DNA of 19,892 nt from CALMEC01 sp031366605. GTDB lineage: Bacteria > Actinomycetota > Thermoleophilia > Miltoncostaeales > Miltoncostaeaceae. The translations under genes and the position numbers were made by a program. The notes beneath the pieces are model-generated. The model was not told where the DNA came from. It worked only from the letters and a program-made list of their open reading frames with translations, and did no database searches. Numbering within the stretch: position 1 is the first letter of the stretch; each line of letters starts with the position of its first letter. The stretch covers positions 1-19,892 of the forward strand of contig JANLOO010000047.1 of NCBI GenBank assembly GCA_031366605.1, given 5' to 3'. This document shows, one piece after another, positions 8,101 to 13,430 of this stretch.

Positions 8101-8894
8101 CGCTCACAGCCGCAGCGCCCTCGGGCGGCGCGGCGGTGACGCTCACCAGCGGGAACGCGGTGGCCACGGTGCCGGCGAGCGTCACCGTGGCCGCAGGTGC
8201 CACGAGTGCCACCTTCTCAGTGACGACATCAGCCGTCACGGCTCAGACCGCCGTCACCCTGACCAGCGCGTGGAGCAGCGTGAGCCGCACGGCGACGCTC
8301 ACCGTGAACCCACCCGCGAGCCTCTCCACAGTGAGCCTCTCACCCACGAGCGTCGCCGGGGGCTCGTCCTCGACCGGAACCGTCACCCTGACCAGCGCGG
8401 CCCCAAGCGGTGGGGTCTCCGTCTCGCTGGCGAGCTCGAGCACGTCCGCAGCCGTCCCGGCCAGCGTCACCATCGCCGCCGGAGCCACCAGCGCGACGTT
8501 CACCGCAACCACGACATCGGTCACCGCACAAACGACCGTCACGATCACCGCCACCGCCGGCGGAGTCAGCCGCACCGCGAGCCTGACCGTCAACCCCGCC
8601 TCCACCGGGACGCTCGCGGCCCCGACGCTCATCTCGCCCGCAAACGACGCGCAATTCGACGCGGGCCAGACGATCACCTTCGACTGGTCAGACGTCACCG
8701 GCGCCGCCACCTACACCATCCAGATCGACGACCAGGACACCTTCCCCTCGCCGATCGCCAGCCCGACGGTCACCACCTCGACGTACTCCACGAGCACGCT
8801 CCCGGTCACCCGCATGTGGTTCCGCGTGCGTGCCAACGACGCCTCCGGTGCTCCGGGCGCGTGGTCGGCCGTCCGCAGATTCCAGATCAGGTGA
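5169..8894 (+). CDS. Large secreted FN3-like/Ig-like repeat protein
   Basis: This encodes 1241 residues. The N-terminus has arginines, a hydrophobic core WLVAVLVACGLIVGA (about 30-44) and a cleavage-like LTAA-PP at 46-51, so export by Sec is likely. Domains in order: three FN3-like units (about 50-150, 155-252, 257-354, each with an FWRV-type strand), three degenerate Ig-like units (about 355-665), two near-identical Ig-like units (671-765, 766-856), an FN3-like unit (858-950, LWWRVRARNSAG), two more Ig-like units (959-1049, 1054-1143), and a final FN3-like unit (1149-1241, MWFRVRANDASG). There is no enzyme domain, LPXTG motif or C-terminal membrane helix. The ATG is preceded by AGGGGC with ten-base spacing. 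A structural, adhesive or sugar-binding surface role is likely but not shown. The Ala/Thr/Ser/Val-rich composition is normal for such repeats. Confidence 0.88.
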   Translation: MIDQSDGGLRSTRLGVLAACGRLRTRSWPWLVAVLVACGLIVGAPLTAAPPAAPTLAGPVNGAQVTIPLTISWSAGGDPAGVGGYNWEVSLSSDFASVIERNPKLLVGATTTSDIVSGLPNGTYFWRVQAVSPSLEPGAWSSPRSFVVTGTGPGVPGSAILDPPQNGTRFHSWETITFTWSAVPGAVDYILQESTDPTFPTDTRVRQVNIPGPTEGISFNPSIQGNFKARVIAVSADGLMGAPSNLVDFSVLDSNPFPSPPTLLGPINGATSALPLVLSWTHVPNHQDLGYQIQIATSSSFATIESAYQVTENQKIVPRLTAGTKFWRVRSQHGYISATEAYTAWSATGTFTVLATPLRMAAVTFPATKFSGGEARGTLDLTGLAPAGGAIVTLTTSHPELLPELPDFREVVAGETSREVLVAPTGFPNSLRGMRVGFVTTPTTVTVTATYNGTSASTSITLLPPRLNDTPLQLAPLQMTGGAESIGIVDLEVGCFAGFCDGLAPPGGFAMSLASSSPAATLPATFTLLEGQGGNSFPIQTSPVTKVTHLTITARAGTATANWRLTLTPAPEPDSLTLQPASTDNGSQGIVRIPLSAMVGHDQLVRVTSSNPAVAQVPEFATINASTDFGRFNITTSPVLAPTVVTISVTGGGVTRTADLTVSSNLPTLTALTVSPTSVDGGTNATGTVTLGSAAPSGGVAVSLGSNLPGSASVPASVTVPAGTTSATFSITTFPVDNTTVQLSATLGSVTQFASLGITRAGALNALGLSPTTVEGGSSSTGTVTLSAAAPSGGTVVTVSDDSAAATTPASVTVAAGSTSQTFTVTTSPVASQTPVVISGSSGSVTRSATLTVNPPTPVAPTLLSPANDATPAQPVAFDWSDVANGAAYEIQVDDSSTIAAPFRANLIVNVSQTSIGGLPAQRLWWRVRARNSAGVFGPFSSTRRFTPQAVSTTPSLSALAVSPTSLLGGASATGTVTLTAAAPSGGAAVTLTSGNAVATVPASVTVAAGATSATFSVTTSAVTAQTAVTLTSAWSSVSRTATLTVNPPASLSTVSLSPTSVAGGSSSTGTVTLTSAAPSGGVSVSLASSSTSAAVPASVTIAAGATSATFTATTTSVTAQTTVTITATAGGVSRTASLTVNPASTGTLAAPTLISPANDAQFDAGQTITFDWSDVTGAATYTIQIDDQDTFPSPIASPTVTTSTYSTSTLPVTRMWFRVRANDASGAPGAWSAVRRFQIR
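7179..7736 (+). repeat. Tandem pair of Ig-like coding repeats (units 1 and 2)
   Basis: Unit 1 is 7179-7463 and unit 2 is 7464-7736. Each begins with A-L-x-x-S-P-T-x-V-x-G-G, continues GTVTL-x-x-A-A-P-S-G-G, then P-A-S-V-T-V-x-A-G-x-T-S, and ends in an R-x-A-T-L-type strand. The shared GACCGGAACCGTGAC-type stretches show recent duplication at DNA level. Confidence 0.8.
8043..8597 (+). repeat. Tandem pair of Ig-like coding repeats (units 3 and 4)
   Basis: Unit 3 is 8043-8315 and unit 4 is 8328-8597. They have the same order of motifs as units 1 and 2 and both end in SRTA-x-LTVNP, as unit 2 nearly does. An FN3-like unit separates the two pairs, and another follows the second pair, so the larger [Ig-Ig-FN3] block appears duplicated as a whole (7464-8020 compared with 8328-8891). 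Confidence 0.8.
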
Positions 8895-9050
8895 CGAGGA
8901 TGGCCGCGATGACACGAGCGGCCACCACGACGCGCGGCGGGCGCGTGCACGGAATGACGTTCCATTTACTTTGCCATGCGGTGACGTACCCATCTTCCCG
9001 GCGCTGGCACCGTGGACCACGCTACTCAGCCCGAAAACTGAGGAGGAGTC

Positions 9051-9344
9051 ATGATGCACCGATTCGGGATCCGGTTTGCCACGGTCATGTCGCTGTCAGT
9101 CCTGGCCGCGGTGCTGGTCGTTCCGTCGGTCGCGGTGGCTGCGGTGAGCGTCACGCGCGCCGAGCTCAGTGCGGGCAGCTTGAGGGTCGAGGGCCAAGGG
9201 GCGCGGGCAAGCGCGACGATCACGGTGTCCTCGCCCCAATCGACGGCGACGAGCAGAGCCGACAGCAAAGGGCAGTTCAAGGTCTCGGCGTCGGGCTTGT
9301 GCCCGTCACGATCACCCGGACGGCGATCGTGTTGCCTTCGATAA
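9051..9344 (+). pseudogene. Secreted protein, 3'-truncated by rearrangement
   Basis: A strong Shine-Dalgarno (GAGGAG) precedes ATGATG at 9051. Residues 1-31 are a clear signal peptide: FATVMSLSVLAAVLVVPSVAVAA. The mature part VTRAELSAGSLRVEGQGARASATITVSSPQSTATSRADSKGQFKVSASG is a beta-rich start of a small secreted domain of the kind with an L-x-V-x-G strand and a D-x-x-G-x-F turn. At about residue 83 the sequence changes abruptly to LCPSRSPGRRSCCLR, which is the antisense of the SnoaL copy that begins at 9299. The gene therefore lost its 3' end at that junction. It lies 156 bases downstream of the large secreted repeat protein and probably belonged to the same surface locus. Confidence 0.7.
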
Positions 9345-9600
9345 CCACCTCCTGAACGGCGTGGCGGAGATCGGGAATGGCGTCGAGTGCCGCTCGCCAG
9401 ACGTCCCTCTCCGCCTCCAATCCCATCGTCGACAACCCGAGCGGCGCGTGGACAACGACATCCTGATGCAGGTAGTCATCGAACGTGTCGAGGTCGGCGC
9501 TATCGCCGACCCCGAGCCACCGGTCGACCAGGTTCCTCGCCTCAGTCGCCAGCGCCGCCCTCCTCGACTCGTCGAAGACCTCCAACATCCGCGCCTTCAT
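9277..9600 (-). pseudogene. SnoaL-like cyclase, second copy, truncated
   Basis: Minus-strand residues LVDRWLGVGDSADLDTFDDYLHQDVVVHAPLGLSTMGLEAERDVWRAALDAIPDLRHAVQEVVIEGNTIAVRVIVTGT are close to the intact protein at 2452-2853. The last third (the FAGIP to WEVAD strands) is missing; homology ends at about 9299 and a foreign tail SPTPRP runs to the stop at 9277. The base positions matching the start codon of copy 1 read CTG instead of ATG, and one base is missing just upstream, which opens the frame towards MKARMLEVFDESRR (ATG at 9598-9600) without a Shine-Dalgarno. Both the lost 3' part and the lost start argue for a pseudogene. Confidence 0.75.
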
Positions 9601-9710
9601 CCAGGAAATGCTGTCTGGACGATCGGGCACCGTCGCGCGACCACCGCGAACGCGGGAGCCGCGCTCACGCCGACCACTTCCCTGTTTCATCGCAGCACAA
9701 CGGGACGGCC
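9299..9710. repeat. Divergent long repeat, copy 2 (SnoaL locus)
   Basis: This matches 2600-3017 in the same orientation. The left edge (GTGCCCGTCAC here against GTGCCTGTGAC at 2600) coincides with the breakpoint that truncates the secreted protein at 9051. The right edge is near GACGGCC at 9704-9710. A further short block at 9911-9952 matches 3748-3789, so copy 2 seems to lack the roughly 700 bases that carry the ABM-like gene in copy 1. Confidence 0.7.
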
Positions 9711-10048
9711 CTGTCCTACGACCGCCGGACGTTCCCAGCGACGCCCGGGTCATGCGCGGGGATATCTTCTGGCCGTTCGTCGCGTTCGCGGTTTCCGACA
9801 CGGAAGACGAGGCGCCCGCCCGCGCGAACGGCCGCGACTCCGGACGTGCCGCCGCTCTCGACGCGGGACCTCGCTCGCGTTAAGCGGGTCGCCGGCGTCC
9901 CAGCGCCGACGCAAACCGTCGTGCAAACGAACGCCTCACAACACGACGGCACAGGGACAGCGCGCACGCCACCGGTGACGGATCCGCATGCCGTTCAGGA
10001 CGAACGCAACGACACCGGACGGCACGGTCCGACATCGCAGTCAGGAGC
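9711..10048. other. Intergenic stretch, no gene recognised
   Basis: This lies between the SnoaL repeat copy and the tRNA-like fragment. It contains the short repeat block 9911-9952 (35 of 42 bases shared with 3748-3789). Long open frames here are Arg/Pro-rich and match nothing I know. Confidence 0.5.
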
Positions 10049-10090
10049 CTTTTGATCCCAAGGTCCTGGGTTCGAGTCCCAGCCGGCCCC
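10049..10090 (+). pseudogene. tRNA-Lys-like 3' half (attachment-site-like)
   Basis: The sequence starts with an anticodon-loop-like CTTTTGA (anticodon TTT), continues through TCCCA, and then has a perfect T arm: CTGGG at 10066-10070, loop TTCGAGT at 10071-10077, CCCAG at 10078-10082. An acceptor-type CGGCCC follows. There is no matching 5' half: upstream bases give neither a D arm nor the partner TGGGA of the anticodon stem, and no CCA follows. Fragments running from the anticodon loop to the 3' end are what tyrosine-recombinase integration leaves behind. Positions 10055-10082 are identical to 19845-19872. Confidence 0.7.
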
Positions 10091-10159
10091 AGGGTGAGAA
10101 GGCCCTCGCGTTCGGTCGCTCGCCGGACGGGCCAACCGCCGGTCGAGACAGCTCTTAGC

Positions 10160-10786
10160 TTAGAACTGGGGCGTCGCCGGTGCGTCCGGCCGGGTTGGAT
10201 CGTGGGCGGGGTCCGCCGCCGGCAGGGTTCCGGCGAACCATTCGTTCCGCTTCCAATCCGGCACCGGCGGCTCATGGTTCTCGCCGGGAACGAACACCGA
10301 ACGCTTGACGAGCTGGTAGCGGTGCACATATCGGCGGCAGTTCGAAAGCACCACCCGGGCCCGCACCCGCACGACCAACTGCGCGCCCGAATACTCCTCA
10401 AGCAGCGGGTCCCGATCGTCGATGCTGGCCACCCCGTTAAGACGCAGCCGCGTCCCGGTCTCGAAGTCGACGAACAGCAAGCCGACCTGAGGATTGGCAA
10501 CCACGTTGCCCGCGGTAAGAAACATGCCGTTGCCGTCATAAACGGGAAATGCGACCGTCGACTCATCGACGACCCGCACGAAGCCCGGCTCACCACCCTT
10601 GTAGGAGCACTGTGGCGCTCCGTGCGCGTCCGCGGTGGCGATGAAGAACATGTCTCGAGCCTGGATGAACGCCCGGCGCGCATCGTCGATATGGGCGCCC
10701 GCCGACTCTGCGAGCCGGTCCGCGAGGCGACGAGTGTCGAACCGGTCCTGGAAGGCGCGCTGCGCGGTTTGATAGTTCTGTCCCAC
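10160..10786 (-). CDS. Pyridoxamine 5'-phosphate oxidase family (FMN-binding split barrel) protein
   Basis: This encodes 208 residues from a GTG at 10784-10786, the first start in the frame, with a G-rich GGGACGGGG just upstream on the minus strand. Residues about 35-130 form the split barrel: ARRAFIQARDMFFIATADAHGAPQCSYKGGEPGFVRVVDESTVAFPVYDGNGMFLTAGNVVANPQVGLLFVDFETGTRLRLNGVASI. The later CRRYVHRYQ and PVPDWKRNEWF segments are typical of the uncharacterised PNPOx-like subgroup, not of PdxH itself. Such proteins bind FMN or F420 and act as reductases or oxidases on unknown substrates. It stands alone, with a tRNA 3' fragment on each side (10049-10090 and 10837-10864). The end carries a Pro/Asp-rich tail. 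Confidence 0.88.
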   Translation of the reverse strand: MGQNYQTAQRAFQDRFDTRRLADRLAESAGAHIDDARRAFIQARDMFFIATADAHGAPQCSYKGGEPGFVRVVDESTVAFPVYDGNGMFLTAGNVVANPQVGLLFVDFETGTRLRLNGVASIDDRDPLLEEYSGAQLVVRVRARVVLSNCRRYVHRYQLVKRSVFVPGENHEPPVPDWKRNEWFAGTLPAADPAHDPTRPDAPATPQF

Positions 10787-10836
10787 ACCCCGTCCCTTTG
10801 TCTCTGTGGACAGCGCAATACTACCCCTGCGGACGG

Positions 10837-10864
10837 AAGGACCTGAGTTCGAGTCCAGACGCCA
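10837..10864 (+). other. Decayed tRNA T-arm/acceptor-like remnant
   Basis: AAGGACCTGAGTTCGAGTC followed by CAGACGCCA resembles the 3' end of the tRNA-like sequence at 19850-19880, with two substitutions and a few missing C or G bases. The TTCGAGT loop is intact (10848-10854). The T stem is no longer fully paired. It lies 50 bases beyond the start of the PNPOx-like gene. It may be a degenerate copy of the same repeat or chance similarity to a short conserved motif. Confidence 0.4.
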
Positions 10865-11329
10865 TCAGTTGCAGCGTCAGGCTGCCGTCGTCCGAGTGGA
10901 AGTGACGCGCCCGCGATCGAAGCTGCGCGTAGACGAGAGGCTAAGTGGTCCTTCTCGTAAGTACGGGCGCGTTTCCCGAGCGAAAACCGAGTCAGGCGAG
11001 GACGCAGTGTCCTGCCGCTATCGGTTGCCATAACGGTGGGACCGAGGACAACGCCTGGCGACGGTTTGCAGCCGGGATACGTGTTCGTAATTGCGAGGAG
11101 GACCACTAAGGTTCCCGGCGACAAGGCCGGCCGCCAGGGGGAACGTCGTCGCGCATGCCCACGACCCCGCCAGGCGTGCTCCCGGTCAGCGTGATCATCC
11201 ATCCCAACCGGTTCACGGTGAGGGTCCGCGACAACGGAAATCGGGATCGTGCCACGACACCGGTCCGCTGGAGATGAGGACATGCGCTCGTTTGTCCTCC
11301 CGGATAGGGTTGTTATTGTTCGTCATCAG
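10865..11329. other. Intergenic stretch, no gene recognised
   Basis: About 465 bases. One plus-strand stretch near 11056-11105 reads GDGLQPGYVFVIARRTTK, which is protein-like, but it has no start, no recognisable domain and no continuation. Nothing else stands out apart from the candidate promoter at 11292-11319. Confidence 0.45.
11292..11319 (+). promoter_or_regulatory. Candidate promoter for the arsR-remnant/SRPBCC operon
   Basis: A -35-like TTGTCC (11292-11297) and a -10-like TATTGT (11314-11319) are separated by 16 bases. They lie in a locally AT-richer stretch just before the GTG at 11330, giving a very short or no leader. The match is imperfect and the assignment rests on position. Confidence 0.3.
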
Positions 11330-11468
11330 GTGAACGAATGCGTGCCCACGCAGCTCGATCGCAGCTTCCATGCTCGCCCACCCGGTTCGGCGGGCGATCA
11401 TCGGGCAAGGCCGGCTGTGGGAGCGAAAGCTCGAGATCATCACGGCCTACCTGGAGGAGACGTCGTGA
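11330..11468 (+). pseudogene. ArsR-family regulator with deleted DNA-binding core
   Basis: From GTG 11330 the frame reads VNECVPTQLDRSFHA, the usual opening of ArsR regulators paired with SRPBCC genes. Two bases appear lost at about 11374, and the next frame continues LAHPVRRAII, the conserved first helix. The helix-turn-helix and wing are then missing altogether, and GQGRLWERKLEIITAYLEETS follows as the C-terminal helix, ending at TGA 11466-11468. The stop overlaps the GTG of the next gene as GTGA. Normal ArsR proteins of this type have about 100-115 residues; this has at most 46 codons. It cannot bind DNA in the normal way, so the downstream genes are probably no longer under its control. 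The call is by motif and context. Confidence 0.6.
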
Positions 11469-11938
11469 CCGGCGCTCAGGCGCTCACCATCGAGCACACC
11501 TTCGCCGCGCCGTGGGAGCGCGTGTTCGAGGCGTGGTCCAACCCCGAGGTGCTGAGGCGCTGGTGGGGTGCCGGCCCCGACTGGACGAGTTCCGCCGTCG
11601 AGTTCGACCTGCGCCCCGGCGGGCGCTACCGACTTTCGATGACCGACCCCGGTGCCGCTGCCGCTGCCGCTGCCGGATGCATCGTGGGCGGGGAGTACGT
11701 GGAGGTCGCGCCGCCCGAACGTCTCGTCTACGTCTGGACGTGGGAAACGCCCGGATCACCGACCGGCGACCTCACGACGCTCGTCACCGTCGAGTTCCGT
11801 GAAGCCCCCGGTGATCGCACGACGGTCGTGCTCACCCACACCGGCTTCACCAACGACCATCAGCGCGATCGTCACGACGAGGGCTGGCGGGCGTGCCTGG
11901 CGAATCTCGAGGGCCGGGTCTTCCCGGAGCGCGGGTGA
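11465..11938 (+). CDS. SRPBCC (AHSA1-type) domain protein
   Basis: This encodes 158 residues from GTG 11465, chosen because CTGGAGGAG lies six bases upstream and the frame further up is arsR remnant. ALTIEHTFAAPWERVFEAWSNPEVLRRWWGAGPDWTSSAVEFDLRPGGRYRLSM is the standard N-terminal half of AHSA1/START-like proteins, with WW after the PEVL helix. GEYVEVAPPERLVYVWTWE and TLVTVEFREAPGDRTTVVLTHTGF complete the sheet, and GWRACLANLEG forms the C-terminal helix. The fold makes a hydrophobic pocket; ligands are unknown. An Ala tract at residues 61-67, encoded by alternating GCC/GCT, replaces the usual short D-G-x-x loop. The stop overlaps the next start as GTGA (11935-11938), so translation of the two SRPBCC genes is coupled. 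Confidence 0.9.
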   Translation: MTGAQALTIEHTFAAPWERVFEAWSNPEVLRRWWGAGPDWTSSAVEFDLRPGGRYRLSMTDPGAAAAAAAGCIVGGEYVEVAPPERLVYVWTWETPGSPTGDLTTLVTVEFREAPGDRTTVVLTHTGFTNDHQRDRHDEGWRACLANLEGRVFPERG

Positions 11939-12381
11939 GCGTCGACGTCCTCACTGAGACGGTCATCGACCGTCCAGTCACGGCGGTGGCGGCCTTCGCC
12001 GGCGATCCCCTGAACGCGCCGCGCTGGTACGTCAACATCGAGTCGGCGGACTTGGAGACCGCTCCGCCGGTCGCGGTCGGCTCGCGGATCGCCTTCGTCG
12101 CCCGGTTCCTGGGCCGGGCCATGCGGTACACGTACGAGGTGACGGAACTCATACCGGACGAGCGGATTGTGATGCGCACCGCCGAAGGGCCGTTCCCGAT
12201 GGAGACGACCTACACCTGGCATGCGACTGCGGACGGCGGCACCCGCATGACACTCCGAAACCGCGGCCAGCCGGCAGGTGTCTCGAAGCTCGTCGCGCCG
12301 CTCGTGGCGCACGCGATGCGCCGCGCCAACACGAAGGACCTGGCACTGCTCAAGAAGTTGCTCGAATCGCAGGCGGTCTGA
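11935..12381 (+). CDS. SRPBCC family protein (polyketide cyclase/dehydrase-like)
   Basis: This encodes 148 residues from GTG 11935, which overlaps the previous stop; GGAG sits six bases upstream. SVDVLTETVIDRPVTAVAAFAGDPLNAPRWYVNIESADLETAPPVAVGSRIAFVARFLGRAMRYTYEVTELIPDERIVMRTAEGPFPMETTYTWHATADGGTRMTLRNRG has the pattern of the Polyketide_cyc2 subgroup: an initial strand, a helix with P-x-x-W, then a long antiparallel sheet. The C-terminal helix (LVAPLVAHAMRRANTKDLALLKKLLES) closes the pocket. A role in binding or transporting a small hydrophobic molecule is likely; no catalytic residue can be named. It forms an operon with the preceding SRPBCC gene and the ArsR remnant. Confidence 0.9.
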   Translation: MSVDVLTETVIDRPVTAVAAFAGDPLNAPRWYVNIESADLETAPPVAVGSRIAFVARFLGRAMRYTYEVTELIPDERIVMRTAEGPFPMETTYTWHATADGGTRMTLRNRGQPAGVSKLVAPLVAHAMRRANTKDLALLKKLLESQAV

Positions 12382-12937
12382 GGCGGGTGCCCGAGCGATC
12401 CCCGGTCCTTCGAGGACGTGGCGGGACGGCAGTTCTGAGTTTCGGCGGGTAAGAGCCCGCCCCCATCTCCACCAGGCCTTCCGGCTGCCCGAGGAGACCT
12501 CCGCTCCGTCGATAAGGCATTGGGATGCCGAGAAAGTGCCCGACTGGAAGCGTCTCTTGGCAGGCTGTCGACACGGCGCCCATCGACTCAGATTCAACGC
12601 CGGCTGAGTACAGTTGCCCGACCCGCAACGAGACGTTCCACGAGGAGACTCCGGGGCCGTCCTCAAGCGGGCTGCCGCCCACAATCAGACCACAAGCAGG
12701 TGAGCTGTCTCGCTCACGAGAACAGCGTCAAGTGACCGTGCGAAGCCCGCGACGTCGATTGGGAAGGACGTCGCGAACCTGCGTGCCAGACCAAGCAGCG
12801 CATCTGCGTCGCTGGATATCGCGCGGCGAACGAGAGAGGACGGCGTCACTCGCGCGACGAACGCTCGGCGGAAACGCTGGAGACGTCTCTCTGCGTGAGT
12901 TGTGCGAGCACTCGATCGACCTCGCCGGCACGACCGT
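12382..12937. other. Intergenic stretch, no gene recognised
   Basis: About 555 bases. A minus-strand open frame at 12685-12975 ends in a helical-looking segment (ALLGLARRFATSFPIDVAGFARSLDAVLVSE), but it overlaps the next gene's end, has no recognisable family, and its opening is Arg-rich noise. It could be a decayed gene. No hairpin terminator was clear after 12381. Confidence 0.45.
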
Positions 12938-13318
12938 TCAATAGGCGTCGCATCTGTGAAGGTCTGCGTGCGCAACCGCCAGGGCCCTGAGCCGCATGTT
13001 TTCGTGAGAGGCAGGTGCGGTCATCAAGTTCAAGAACGCCTGATGGGTCGGATACCAAATGCCAAGGGCCTCATCGATGTCTTGGTTGCCGACGACATGC
13101 CCCAGTACCGTTGTGCGCCAGAGCATTTTGCCGCCTACCTGCATCAGCAGGGTCTCAAGGGCTGACACGTAGTCGTTGTACAGCTGGCCATCTGGAAATT
13201 GGGCCTCAGCGCTGTACTTATTGAGATTGAGCATGAACACAGGGCAATCGGCATTGCCTTGTGCAATCTTCGTACAGGCCTCAATCTCTGCTGCATGCAC
13301 GCTGGGTAGGTCTGCCAT
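12938..13318 (-). CDS. DUF1330-type small protein (dimeric alpha-beta barrel)
   Basis: This encodes 126 residues from ATG 13316-13318, with a weak GAAGG about ten bases upstream on the minus strand. It contains CPVFMLNLNKYSAEAQFPDGQLYNDYVSALETLLMQVGGKMLWRTTVLGHVVGNQDIDEALGIWYPTHQAFLNLMTAPASHENMRLRALAVAHADLHRCD. The FMLNLN strand, the Y-x-x-Y helix, the GGK-x-L-W strand and the W-x-P-T-x-x-A-F-L segment are characteristic of the ferredoxin-like DUF1330 group, of unknown biochemical function. Its DNA is clearly poorer in GC (about 52% over 13141-13260) than its neighbours (70% over 14101-14160), and codons such as TTA, TTG and AAT are used, pointing to acquisition from elsewhere. It is divergent from the SDR gene. 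Confidence 0.87.
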   Translation of the reverse strand: MADLPSVHAAEIEACTKIAQGNADCPVFMLNLNKYSAEAQFPDGQLYNDYVSALETLLMQVGGKMLWRTTVLGHVVGNQDIDEALGIWYPTHQAFLNLMTAPASHENMRLRALAVAHADLHRCDAY

Positions 13319-13415
13319 GTTGTGAGCCTTCGTGCGGTCGGATGAATGAGTTCTTCAGTATGGCGGCATCTTGCCTCGCGTCCGATCGCATCAACAGGCC
13401 GACCCCGCCATCGGG

Positions 13416-13430
13416 TAGCGTGACGATCCG
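13416..13430 (+). promoter_or_regulatory. Candidate -10 box for leaderless SDR transcript
   Basis: TAGCGT at 13416-13421 fits the actinobacterial TAnnnT -10 pattern and ends eight bases before the GTG at 13430. No Shine-Dalgarno lies between. This spacing is that of a leaderless mRNA starting at the GTG. No clear -35 is seen. Confidence 0.4.

Noticed and set aside
7940..9355. 471-codon plus-strand open frame
   Set aside because: It overlaps the end of the secreted repeat protein in another frame, is His/Arg-rich, and has no domain.
11056..11105. Protein-like segment GDGLQPGYVFVIARRTTK in the intergenic region
   Set aside because: It has no start, no family I can name with confidence and no continuation; kept only as a note in the intergenic entry.
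9880..11283. 467-codon minus-strand open frame
   Set aside because: It covers the PNPOx-like gene in another frame and reads through the tRNA-like fragment (giving the familiar TRTQDLGIK antisense peptide), so it is not a protein gene.
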